Assembly (NCBI GenBank): GCA_023391175.1
Contig: JAEWBL010000651.1
Location: forward strand, 1-6,407
DNA length: 6,407 nucleotides
Direction: 5' to 3'
DNA from: Pseudomonadota bacterium
GTDB lineage: Bacteria; Pseudomonadota; Alphaproteobacteria; Rhizobiales; Xanthobacteraceae
The notes under the pieces were generated by a model. It was given only the letters and a program-made list of their open reading frames with translations. It did not search any database and was not told where the DNA came from. Shown piece after piece: positions 1-6,314 of this stretch (its first letter is position 1; each line of letters begins with the position of its first letter). Position numbers and translations under genes: made by a program.

Positions 1-519
1 CGGGCGGACCTCGTCTACTTCGTCTCGCACCCTTGCCATCCCTTGATTTTCAACGATGAGACCACCGAGGAAGGCCGGCGCGACTATTTCGGAGGCGTGG
101 CGGCGAAGCAGTCCATCACCTCCGCGCTGATGCAGGGGCCGGACGAAGCCTTTGCCTTGGGCGAGGCGGTCGCGAAGGCCATCTACGCCCCCATCCTGCG
201 CTCCTATCGCCTGACCGTCGAACAGATGGCGATCCTGGAGCCGGGCCTGTCCGAGACCATCTGCGCCACCCTGCTCGATGTCATGCGCGAAGCCATGGAC
301 GAGACGGTGCGGCGGGGGGTGCCGGCGGAGTGCGCGCGGGACTTCCTTCTCGGCCACATGAACATCCTTGCGGCGGTGACGTTCAAGGAAATTCCGGGCA
401 TGTTCTCAGATGCTTGCAACAAGGCCATCCAGTTCGGCAAGCCGCGGCTGATGCGGGACGACTGGCTCAAGTGCCTGGACAATGACGAGATCGCCGAGAG
501 CATCCGCCGCATCACCTGA
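1..519 (+). CDS. apnO: D-apionate oxidoisomerase ApnO, C-terminal part (5' truncated by window edge)
   Basis: The reading frame is open from base 1, encodes 172 residues and ends at TGA 517-519. The N-terminal NAD-binding Rossmann domain lies off the left edge, so this is a partial gene and not a short one. Visible are HPCHP at fragment residues 10-14, a KQ pair at 36-37, EPGLSET at 80-86 and GHMNI at 118-122. These fit the helical C-terminal domain of the phosphogluconate-dehydrogenase/ketol-acid-reductoisomerase-like family that includes ApnO. Known for the family: NAD-dependent oxidation and rearrangement of D-apionate to 3-oxo-isoapionate in the cytoplasm. The assignment leans strongly on the neighbours: a RuBisCO-like protein starts 90 bases downstream and a DUF1537 kinase follows, which is the gene set of D-apionate degradation. 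An uncharacterised oxidoreductase of the same superfamily acting on a related branched acid is the main alternative. Confidence 0.82.
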   Translation, partial: RADLVYFVSHPCHPLIFNDETTEEGRRDYFGGVAAKQSITSALMQGPDEAFALGEAVAKAIYAPILRSYRLTVEQMAILEPGLSETICATLLDVMREAMDETVRRGVPAECARDFLLGHMNILAAVTFKEIPGMFSDACNKAIQFGKPRLMRDDWLKCLDNDEIAESIRRIT

Positions 520-595
520 GCGGCGCCGGCTGCCCCGAGAGCCCGACCGATTCCTCAACGAAGGCAATGGGTTGGGCTCACCCGAAAGACGACCT

Positions 596-600
596 TGGGA
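596..600 (+). promoter_or_regulatory. Weak Shine-Dalgarno-like site deciding the start of the RuBisCO-like gene
   Basis: TGGGA ends 9 bases before the ATG at 610. The frame could also begin at TTG 595 or GTG 607. ATG 610 is preferred because it has this purine-rich site and because the protein then begins MSDRVHATYW, a direct lead into the conserved N-terminal strand of RuBisCO-like proteins. A TTG start at 595 would add five residues with no obvious role and would have no clear site of its own. Confidence 0.4.
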
Positions 601-609
601 ACCCGTGTG

Positions 610-1854
610 ATGAGCGATCGTGTCCATGCCACCTACTGGATGGAGACCGGGGGCGACCCGGCCCGGACGGCGGAGGTCATCGCCGGGGAACAGTCGAGCG
701 GCACCTTCGTGGCGCTCGCCACCGAGACGGCCGAGCTGAAGCAGCGCTCGGGCGCAAAAGTCGAGCGTCTCGAGATACTTGACGTTGTGGACCGGCCGAG
801 CCTGCCGGGCGCCATGGCGTCCGATCGCTACACGAGGGCGACGCTCGAACTGTCCTGGCCGGTGGAGAATTTCGGCCCCTCCCTGCCGAACCTGATGTCC
901 ACCATTGCCGGCAATCTGTTCGAGTTGCACCAGGTTTCCGGGCTACGTATCACCGGCCTTCAGCTGCCATTCGGGTACACGTCAGCTTTCAAGGGTCCGG
1001 CCTTCGGCATTTCCGGCACCCGGCGCCTCGCCGGTGTCTCGGAAGGACCCATCATCGGGACCATCATCAAGCCCTCCATCGGCCTCACGGCGGAGGAGAC
1101 GGCGCAGCAGGTGCGCGAGCTGATCGCCGGCGACATCGACTTCATCAAGGACGACGAACTGCAGGCCGATGGCGGCCGCTGCCCGTTCGAGGAGCGGGTG
1201 CGGGCGGTGATGCGGGTGGTGAACGATGCGGCCGACCGGCGGGGCCGCAAGGTGATGGTGGCCTTCAACATCACCGGCGACTTCGACGAGATGCGCCGCC
1301 GCCATGATCTGGTGCTGGAGCTGGGCGGCACCTGCGTGATGGTGTGCCTCAATTCCATCGGCCTCGTGGGGGTGCGGGAGATCGCCCGCCACGCCCAGCT
1401 GCCATTGCACGGCCACCGCGCCGGCTGGGGCTATCTCTACCGCGCCCCGGCGCTCGGGTGGGACTATGCCCCCTGGCAGCAGCTCTGGCGGCTGGCGGGG
1501 GTGGACCACCTGCATGTGAACGGGCTCTACAACAAGTTCTCCGAGAGCAACGAGAGCGTCATCGCCGCCGCCCGTGCTGTGCTGTCGCCCCTCAACGACA
1601 CGGCCCCCATGGAGGCCATGCCGGTCTTCTCCTCCGGCCAGACGGGGCGGCAGGCGGCGGAGACCTATGCCGCCATCGGCTGCGCCGATCTCATCCACAC
1701 GGCGGGCGGGGGCATCTTCGGCCATCCCGCCGGGGTGCCGGCCGGCGTCGAGGCGCTTCGGGCGGCCTGGCGGGCGGCCATGGCGGGCGCGAGCCTGGAG
1801 GACGAGGCGAGCCGCAATACCGCGCTCAAGACCGCGCTCGGCTTCTGGCGATGA
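610..1854 (+). CDS. oiaT: RuBisCO-like protein, 3-oxo-isoapionate-4-phosphate transcarboxylase/hydrolase (OiaT) or decarboxylase (OiaX)
   Basis: The 414-residue product is a form IV RuBisCO homologue, shorter than the roughly 470-residue true large subunit. Active-site positions align by motif and spacing (spinach numbers in brackets): E27 (E60), T32 (T65), N102 (N123), K154 (K175), K180 (K201, the lysine that carries the CO2 carbamate), D182 (D203), E183 (E204), H269-R270 (H294-R295), H302 (H327), K309 (K334), S341 (S379), and glycines 366-368. The second lysine of the IIKPK motif (K177) is serine 156. Mg2+ binding and enolisation chemistry should therefore work. Known for these families: OiaT splits 3-oxo-isoapionate 4-phosphate to 3-phosphoglycerate and glycolate, while OiaX decarboxylates it to L-erythrulose 1-phosphate. 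Position between apnO and oiaK supports this substrate. OiaT is favoured because no tetrulose-phosphate isomerase gene follows here and because I recall OiaT from Xanthobacter, but OiaX is not excluded. The stop overlaps the next start. Confidence 0.83.
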   Translation: MSDRVHATYWMETGGDPARTAEVIAGEQSSGTFVALATETAELKQRSGAKVERLEILDVVDRPSLPGAMASDRYTRATLELSWPVENFGPSLPNLMSTIAGNLFELHQVSGLRITGLQLPFGYTSAFKGPAFGISGTRRLAGVSEGPIIGTIIKPSIGLTAEETAQQVRELIAGDIDFIKDDELQADGGRCPFEERVRAVMRVVNDAADRRGRKVMVAFNITGDFDEMRRRHDLVLELGGTCVMVCLNSIGLVGVREIARHAQLPLHGHRAGWGYLYRAPALGWDYAPWQQLWRLAGVDHLHVNGLYNKFSESNESVIAAARAVLSPLNDTAPMEAMPVFSSGQTGRQAAETYAAIGCADLIHTAGGGIFGHPAGVPAGVEALRAAWRAAMAGASLEDEASRNTALKTALGFWR

Positions 1855-3227
1855 CTTCGGGGATCAAGACCGGGGCGGCGCTGCCGGAGGGGCTGCTCCT
1901 CGCCTATTACGGCGACGACTTCACCGGCTCCACCGATGCGCTGGAGGCGATCACGGCGGCCGGCGTGCCCGCCGTGCTGTTCCTGCGCCCGCCCACGGAT
2001 GAGATGCGCGCCCGCTTTCCGGAGGCGCGGGCCATCGGCCTTGCTGGCTCCTCGCGGGGGCGGTCGCCGGAGTGGATGGACGCCGAGCTGCCGCCGCTCT
2101 TCGCCCGCCTCGCGGGGCTGGGCGCGCCGGTGCTGCATTACAAGGTCTGCTCCACCTTCGATTCCGCGCCGCATGTGGGCTCCATCGGCCGCGCCATCGA
2201 TCTCGGGGTGAAGCAGATGGGCGGCGGCTGGTCGCCCACGGTGGTGGGCGTGCCGCGCCTCGGCCGCTATCAGATGTTCGGCAATCTGTTCGTCACCTGG
2301 AACGGCACCACCTATCGGCTCGATCGCCACCCCACCATGTCGCGCCATCCGGTGACGCCCATGGACGAGGCCGACCTCGCCCGTCACCTGTCCCGCCAGA
2401 CCGACCGGCGCATGGCGCTCATCGATCTCGCCGAAATCCGCGCCGGCAAGGCGCAGGCGCGCTGCGCGGCGCTGCAGGGCGATGACACGCCCGTGGTGCT
2501 CATCGACGTTATGGATGAGGCCACGCTGGTGGAAGCCGGGCGGCTCATCTGGGAGAACCGGGGCGACGGCCTGTTCTCCGCCTCCTCCTCCGGCCTGCAA
2601 TATGCCCTTGCCGCCTATTGGCGCAGCCTCGGCCTGCTGCCGCAGACCCCCGGCCTGCCCAAGGCGGCGTCCGTCGAGACCATCGCCGTGGTCTCGGGAA
2701 GCTGCTCACCGGTGACCGCGGCCCAGCTCGCCCACGCCCGGGCCGCCGGCTTCCACACGGAGCGGCTGGACCTCTCCCGTGCGCTCTCCGACGCCCATCG
2801 GGGGGCGGAAATCGCCCGTGCCGTCGCAACGGCCATGGATGCGCTGTCGCGCGGCCAGAGCCCCGTCGTCTACAGCGCCGAGGGGCCGGACGATCCGGCC
2901 GTCGCCGGCTTTGACGCAACCGCCGCCGTGGCCGGCCTTTCCCGTGCCGATGCGGCGCGGCGGGTGGGCACGGTGCTGGCGGAGATCATGCGCCGCATCG
3001 TGGAGAGCGGAGCGGTGCGGCGGGTGATGGTGGCGGGGGGCGATAGTTCCGGCGAGGTGATGGAGGCGCTCAACATCTTCGCCCTCGACATCGTCGCCGG
3101 CCTCGCCCCCGGCGCGCCCCTCTGCCGGGCCTGGTCCGACGACCCGCTCTACGACGGGCTGGAACTGGTGCTGAAGGGCGGCCAGATGGGTCCCACCGAC
3201 TTCTTCCCCATGGTGCGCGACGGCTGA
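1851..3227 (+). CDS. oiaK: 3-oxo-isoapionate kinase, DUF1537 (four-carbon acid sugar kinase) family
   Basis: The product is 458 residues, slightly longer than many DUF1537 kinases. The N-terminal sugar-binding domain opens with YYGDDFTGSTDA at 19-30 (phosphoryl acceptor side) and has YKVCSTFDS at 97-105, where other members carry K-x-DST. The C-terminal nucleotide-binding domain has VVSGSCSPVT at 280-289, GGDSSG at 396-401 and LKGGQMG at 441-447, the typical glycine-rich ATP-binding signatures of the family. Known reaction for OiaK: ATP-dependent phosphorylation of 3-oxo-isoapionate at O4, making the substrate of the RuBisCO-like enzyme next door. The start is ATG 1851 within an ATGA overlap with the upstream stop; the frame is open far upstream, but only as a shadow of the RuBisCO-like gene. 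Translational coupling is likely. The alternative is a kinase for a related four-carbon sugar acid (3-oxo-tetronate, erythronate or threonate), less likely given the neighbours. Confidence 0.83.
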   Translation: MTSGIKTGAALPEGLLLAYYGDDFTGSTDALEAITAAGVPAVLFLRPPTDEMRARFPEARAIGLAGSSRGRSPEWMDAELPPLFARLAGLGAPVLHYKVCSTFDSAPHVGSIGRAIDLGVKQMGGGWSPTVVGVPRLGRYQMFGNLFVTWNGTTYRLDRHPTMSRHPVTPMDEADLARHLSRQTDRRMALIDLAEIRAGKAQARCAALQGDDTPVVLIDVMDEATLVEAGRLIWENRGDGLFSASSSGLQYALAAYWRSLGLLPQTPGLPKAASVETIAVVSGSCSPVTAAQLAHARAAGFHTERLDLSRALSDAHRGAEIARAVATAMDALSRGQSPVVYSAEGPDDPAVAGFDATAAVAGLSRADAARRVGTVLAEIMRRIVESGAVRRVMVAGGDSSGEVMEALNIFALDIVAGLAPGAPLCRAWSDDPLYDGLELVLKGGQMGPTDFFPMVRDG

Positions 3228-3241
3228 AGCCGCGTTGCGCC

Positions 3242-3255
3242 TGAGGATAACCTCA
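3242..3255. repeat. Short palindrome after oiaK (TGAGG-ATAA-CCTCA)
   Basis: A perfect 5-bp inverted repeat with a 4-base loop begins 15 bases after the oiaK stop. There is no T-run behind it, so it is a poor terminator. It could be a small operator or mRNA 3'-end structure. Its role is unknown. Confidence 0.35.
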
Positions 3256-3276
3256 AGACCGGAATTCCACAGTTGC

Positions 3277-3300
3277 GGTGCGTCAATGCTGCGTCGCACC
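3277..3300. repeat. Inverted repeat GGTGCG / CGCACC containing an 11-base-spaced direct repeat
   Basis: A 6-bp inverted repeat (3277-3282 and 3295-3300) flanks 12 bases. Inside it the hexamer TGCGTC occurs at 3279-3284 and again at 3290-3295, 11 bases apart, about one helical turn. This arrangement could be an operator for the cytochrome gene 135 bases downstream. I see no convincing -35/-10 pair next to it, so no promoter is called. Confidence 0.3.
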
Positions 3301-3359
3301 CTCCGTCTAGGATCTTCTTGCGGGACTTGAAAAGCAGAGCAAAGAGCGGCTGCGCAGGG

Positions 3360-3387
3360 CCGGGGAGCGCCGAGGGCGCTTCTCCGG
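3360..3387 (+). repeat. Stem-loop in the leader of the cytochrome gene
   Basis: AGCGCC (3366-3371) pairs with GGCGCT (3375-3380) across the loop GAG. The stem extends outward, past a bulged T at 3381 and through one G-T pair, to CCGGGG/CCGG, giving about 12 pairs. It ends 33 bases before the ribosome-binding site. No T-tract follows, so it is more likely a leader structure, or a weak stop for read-through from oiaK, than a standard intrinsic terminator. Confidence 0.35.
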
Positions 3388-3420
3388 GCGAGCGAGTTTG
3401 CCCTTCGCGTTCTGCGACGT

Positions 3421-3428
3421 GAGGAGGT
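3421..3428 (+). promoter_or_regulatory. Strong ribosome-binding site of the pentahaem cytochrome gene
   Basis: GAGGAGGT is a full match to the anti-Shine-Dalgarno core and sits 6 bases before ATG 3435. It fixes the start and predicts high translation. It is by far the best site in the window; the RuBisCO-like gene has only a weak one. Confidence 0.8.
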
Positions 3429-3434
3429 CGTTCC

Positions 3435-5525
3435 ATGAACGACGCGAGTACGATCCGGCGCGCGCCGCGATTGAAGAAACTTGCCGCCGCCGCAGCCGGC
3501 GTCGTCGTGGTCGGGGCAGCCGTGTTCTGGTGGGTCGTGACCCCGCCGCGCATCGATGAAGGTGGCCGCACCCGGCCGCAGGCGGCGGCCCCGGAGCTGG
3601 TGGCCCGGGGCAAGTACATCGCCGAACTGGGCGACTGCGTCGCCTGCCACACCAAGGCGGACGGGCAGCCCATGGCCGGCGGGCGCGGGCTGGAGACGCC
3701 ATTCGGCATGCTCTATTCCACCAACATCACACCCGATCCGAAGACCGGCATCGGCCGCTACAGCTTCGGTGCCTTCGATCGGGCCATGCGCAAGGGCGTG
3801 ACCGCCGACGGCACCCACATGTACCCGGCCATGCCGTACCCGTCCTATGCGAAGATGTCGCCGGACGACATGTATGCGCTCTACGTCTACCTCATGAAGG
3901 GCGTGGCGCCGGTGGACAGCCCCAACCGGCCGTCCGGCATCGGCTTCCCCTTCAACCAGCGCTGGACGCTCGCCTTCTGGAACCAGATGTTCCTCGAAAG
4001 CCACCCCTTCGTCGCGGACGCGAACAAGGGTGACGTGTGGAACCGCGGCGCCTATCTGGTGCAGGGCCTCGGCCATTGCGGCGCCTGCCACACGCCGCGC
4101 GGCATCGGCTTCCAGGAACTCGCCATGGGCGATGCCGGCGGCAGCGGCGACAAATTCCTCTCGGGCTCGAAGGTCGAGGAATGGAACGCGGTCAACCTGC
4201 GCGGCCTTGGCGATGTGGATGACACGGTGGAGCTGCTGAAGACCGGCCAGAACCGCTTCGGCACCGTCTCCGGCTCCATGACCGAGGTGATCCACAACTC
4301 CACCCAGAACTTCACCGACGCCGACCTCGTGGCCATCGCCACCTATCTCGGCGGCCTGCCCACCGACCAGCCCCGGGCGCACCGCCCGGCGACGCCGGAC
4401 ACGGGCGTGCCCGCGGCGATGTTCACCACCCGTGGCGGGCTCGCCTACGCCCAGTTCTGCGCCGATTGCCATCGCCTGAACGGGGCCGGCGTCGCCAAGG
4501 TGTTCCCGCCGCTGGCCGGCAATCCCACCGTTGCAGCGAAGGACCCCTCGACGCTCGTTCACATCACGCTGACCGGCTGGGCAACGGCGCAGACGCAGGC
4601 GCATGCCCGCGTCTTCACCATGCCCGGCTTCGCCCGGCTGGGCGACGAGGAGATCGCCGACATCCTCACCTTCGTCCGCGCCAGCTGGGGCGAGAATGCC
4701 GCGCCGGTCACGGCCGCGCAGGTGAAGGGGGCGCGGGCCACGCTCGATCCGAAGGTGGACACCCGGCCGTTCGACACGCCGCGCATCGCGGACGTGCTCA
4801 ATGAGTCGAATGCGGCTCAATTGGTGCGCGGCATGCGCCTCAACACCGAGACGCACACCCTGCTGCCGAAGAATGTGGGCAACGTGCTGAACTGCTCCAG
4901 CTGCCACCTCAATGCCGGCACGGTGGCCGACGGTTCGCCCTATGTGGGCGTCTCCGCCTTCTTCCCGAGCTACGCGCCCCGGGCCGGGCGGGAGATCACG
5001 CTGGAGGACCGCATCAACGGCTGCTTCCTGCGCTCCATGAACGGCAAGCCGCTGGCGAAGGACGGCGACGACATGAAGGCCATGGTCGCCTATTTCGACT
5101 GGATGAAGCGGGAGACCAAGCCCGAGGACAAGGTGGAGGGCCGCGGCGTCGGCAAGATCAGCCCGCAGATCAAGCCGGATACGGAGAACGGCGCCAAGGT
5201 CTACGCCGCCCAGTGCGCCGTCTGCCACGGGTCGAACGGGGAGGGCATCAAGGACGCCGCCGGCGCCTTCGTCTATCCCCCGCTCTGGGGCGACCAATCC
5301 TTCAACATCGGCGCAGGCATGGCGCGCACCTACACAGCGGCGGCGTTCGTGAAGCGCAACATGCCCATCGGCTTCCACGGCGGCTTCCCGCTGGGCCAGG
5401 GCGGCCTCACCGACCAGGAGGCGGTGGACGTGGCCGAATATTTCAGCCACATGCCGCGGCCGGACTTCGCCCCCAAGGTGAACGACTGGCCGAAGGACAA
5501 GAAGCCGGCGGACGCCCGCTACTGA
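3435..5525 (+). CDS. Pentahaem cytochrome c: dehydrogenase-type trihaem subunit fused to a TsdA-like dihaem cytochrome
   Basis: The 696-residue product has a basic N-terminus and a hydrophobic stretch at about 16-36 with no clear cleavage site, so it is probably a membrane-anchored periplasmic protein. Five haem c sites are visible: CVACH 68-72, CGACH 215-219, CADCH 342-346, CSSCH 487-491 and CAVCH 594-598. Residues 55-420 match the three-domain cytochrome subunit of membrane alcohol, aldehyde and gluconate dehydrogenases: YSTNITPD at 94-101, YPAMPYPSY at 130-138, GSMTEV at 280-285 and FTMPGF at 394-399, with likely Met ligands M133, M282 and M396. After a linker (about 421-455), residues 455-675 resemble dihaem thiosulfate dehydrogenase TsdA: VGNVLNCSSCHLNAG at 481-495, LEDRINGCFLRSMNG at 523-537, and M643 as probable ligand of the last haem. 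C530 sits where TsdA has its cysteine haem ligand. It likely carries electrons from a periplasmic dehydrogenase, or oxidises a small sulfur compound. No partner is encoded nearby, so the substrate is unknown. Confidence 0.85.
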   Translation: MNDASTIRRAPRLKKLAAAAAGVVVVGAAVFWWVVTPPRIDEGGRTRPQAAAPELVARGKYIAELGDCVACHTKADGQPMAGGRGLETPFGMLYSTNITPDPKTGIGRYSFGAFDRAMRKGVTADGTHMYPAMPYPSYAKMSPDDMYALYVYLMKGVAPVDSPNRPSGIGFPFNQRWTLAFWNQMFLESHPFVADANKGDVWNRGAYLVQGLGHCGACHTPRGIGFQELAMGDAGGSGDKFLSGSKVEEWNAVNLRGLGDVDDTVELLKTGQNRFGTVSGSMTEVIHNSTQNFTDADLVAIATYLGGLPTDQPRAHRPATPDTGVPAAMFTTRGGLAYAQFCADCHRLNGAGVAKVFPPLAGNPTVAAKDPSTLVHITLTGWATAQTQAHARVFTMPGFARLGDEEIADILTFVRASWGENAAPVTAAQVKGARATLDPKVDTRPFDTPRIADVLNESNAAQLVRGMRLNTETHTLLPKNVGNVLNCSSCHLNAGTVADGSPYVGVSAFFPSYAPRAGREITLEDRINGCFLRSMNGKPLAKDGDDMKAMVAYFDWMKRETKPEDKVEGRGVGKISPQIKPDTENGAKVYAAQCAVCHGSNGEGIKDAAGAFVYPPLWGDQSFNIGAGMARTYTAAAFVKRNMPIGFHGGFPLGQGGLTDQEAVDVAEYFSHMPRPDFAPKVNDWPKDKKPADARY

Positions 5526-5538
5526 CCCCCTGAAACAA

Positions 5539-5573
5539 CGAGCGCCCGGACCGTAGCGGGGTCCGGGCGCTCG
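5539..5573. terminator. 14-bp perfect hairpin, probable bidirectional terminator between convergent genes
   Basis: The arms CGAGCGCCCGGACC (5539-5552) and its exact complement (5560-5573) enclose the 7-base loop GTAGCGG. The hairpin starts 14 bases after the cytochrome stop. On the + strand no T-run follows. Read on the - strand, the hairpin is followed by TTGTTTC, a short T-rich tail, so it fits a terminator for the convergent L,D-transpeptidase gene, whose stop is 97 bases away, as well as a stop for the cytochrome transcript. Confidence 0.8.
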
Positions 5574-5580
5574 CGCATCC

Positions 5581-5605
5581 CCCCGTCGCGGGACAATGGA
5601 CGGGG
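5581..5605. repeat. Second, weaker hairpin in the convergent intergenic region
   Basis: CCCCGTC (5581-5587) and GACGGGG (5599-5605) form a 7-bp inverted repeat with an 11-base loop, just beside the main terminator. It may add to termination of the minus-strand gene. There is no T-tract, and C/G runs are common here, so its meaning is uncertain. Confidence 0.3.
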
Positions 5606-5669
5606 TGGAAAGGGGATGGGTTGGTGCGTTGCGCTGCCTTCGCTCAAACGCCGCGCGGGCTTCGAGACC

Positions 5670-6314
5670 TCAGACGGGAAGCACCACCACCTTGGTGCCG
5701 TTGGGCACGCGGCGGTACAGGTCGATCACGTCCTGGTTCATCATGCGGATGCAGCCAGAGGAGACCGCCTCGCCGATGGTCCAGGGCTCGTTGGTGCCGT
5801 GGATGCGGTAGAGCGTGTCGCGGTCGCCCTGGTAGAGATTCATGGCGCGCGCGCCGAGCGGGTTCTCCAGGCCGCCGGGCATGCCGCGGGCATATTCGCG
5901 CAGCTCGGGCTGGCGCTTGATCATCTCCGCGGGCGGCGTCCAGGTCGGCCACTCGGCCTTGCGGCGGATGTTGGCGCGGCCATTCCAGCCGAAACCCTCG
6001 CGGCCGACGCCCACGCCGTAGCGGATGGCCGAGCCGCCGCCTTGCACGAGGTAGAGGTGGCGGTCGTTGGGGTCGATGACGATCGTCCCCGGCGCCTCGC
6101 GGCCGTCATAGGCGACCTGCCGGCGGAAGTAGATGGGATCGAGCTGGGTGATGTCCACCGCCGGGACGGGGAAGCGCTCCTCCGGCATCTCGGCATACAT
6201 CTCGACATAGGCGGGATCGATGAACGGCCCGGTCGCCAGCGACACGGGCGGGCGGGACGTCACGCACCCCGCGAGGAACACCGGCAATCCCAGCGCCACG
6301 AATCGGCGGGACAC
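5670..6314 (-). CDS. L,D-transpeptidase (YkuD family), probable lipoprotein
   Basis: From a GTG start at 6314 the product is 214 residues. The N-terminus SRRFVALGLPVFLAGC has a hydrophobic core and a lipobox (LAGC, lipidated Cys 17), and the SRR resembles a degenerate twin-arginine motif. The YkuD domain runs from about 75 to 214: GTIVIDPNDRHLYLV at 76-90, then YRIHGTNEP at 169-177 and SSGCIRM at 185-191. H172 and C188 are the expected catalytic residues, and R190 is conserved; the usual His of SHGC is Ser186, a common variant. Such enzymes form 3-3 cross-links in peptidoglycan or attach proteins to it, in the periplasm. The exact role (cross-linking, lipoprotein tethering or hydrolysis) cannot be told. 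The GTG has no clear ribosome-binding site, and the frame continues without a stop to the right edge, with no ATG, GTG or TTG in between. The gene therefore either starts at 6314 or is truncated by the window. It is convergent with the cytochrome gene and functionally unrelated to it. Confidence 0.85.
   Translation of the reverse strand: MSRRFVALGLPVFLAGCVTSRPPVSLATGPFIDPAYVEMYAEMPEERFPVPAVDITQLDPIYFRRQVAYDGREAPGTIVIDPNDRHLYLVQGGGSAIRYGVGVGREGFGWNGRANIRRKAEWPTWTPPAEMIKRQPELREYARGMPGGLENPLGARAMNLYQGDRDTLYRIHGTNEPWTIGEAVSSGCIRMMNQDVIDLYRRVPNGTKVVVLPV

Noticed and set aside
595..609. TTG start giving a RuBisCO-like protein five residues longer
   Set aside because: No ribosome-binding site is placed for it, and ATG 610 has a suitable, though weak, site.
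520..609. Possible promoter or terminator between apnO and the RuBisCO-like gene
   Set aside because: Only a 4-bp GGGT/ACCC repeat is visible (about 569-583); there is no T-run and no clear -35/-10 pair, so the genes are read as one operon.
1344..1850. Upstream extension of the kinase frame
   Set aside because: The extra 169 codons encode Arg/Pro/Gly-rich low-complexity sequence lying fully inside the RuBisCO-like gene; the family's N-terminus begins right after ATG 1851.
610..1854. True RuBisCO large subunit (CO2 fixation)
   Set aside because: It is too short, has Ser in place of the second lysine of the KPK motif, has no small-subunit gene beside it, and lies in an apionate gene set.
2706..5450. 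Very long open frame (914 codons) on the - strand opposite the kinase and cytochrome genes
   Set aside because: It is a shadow of the high-GC coding strand: the protein is His/Arg/Gly/Ala-rich without domains, and it lies opposite genes with clear motifs.
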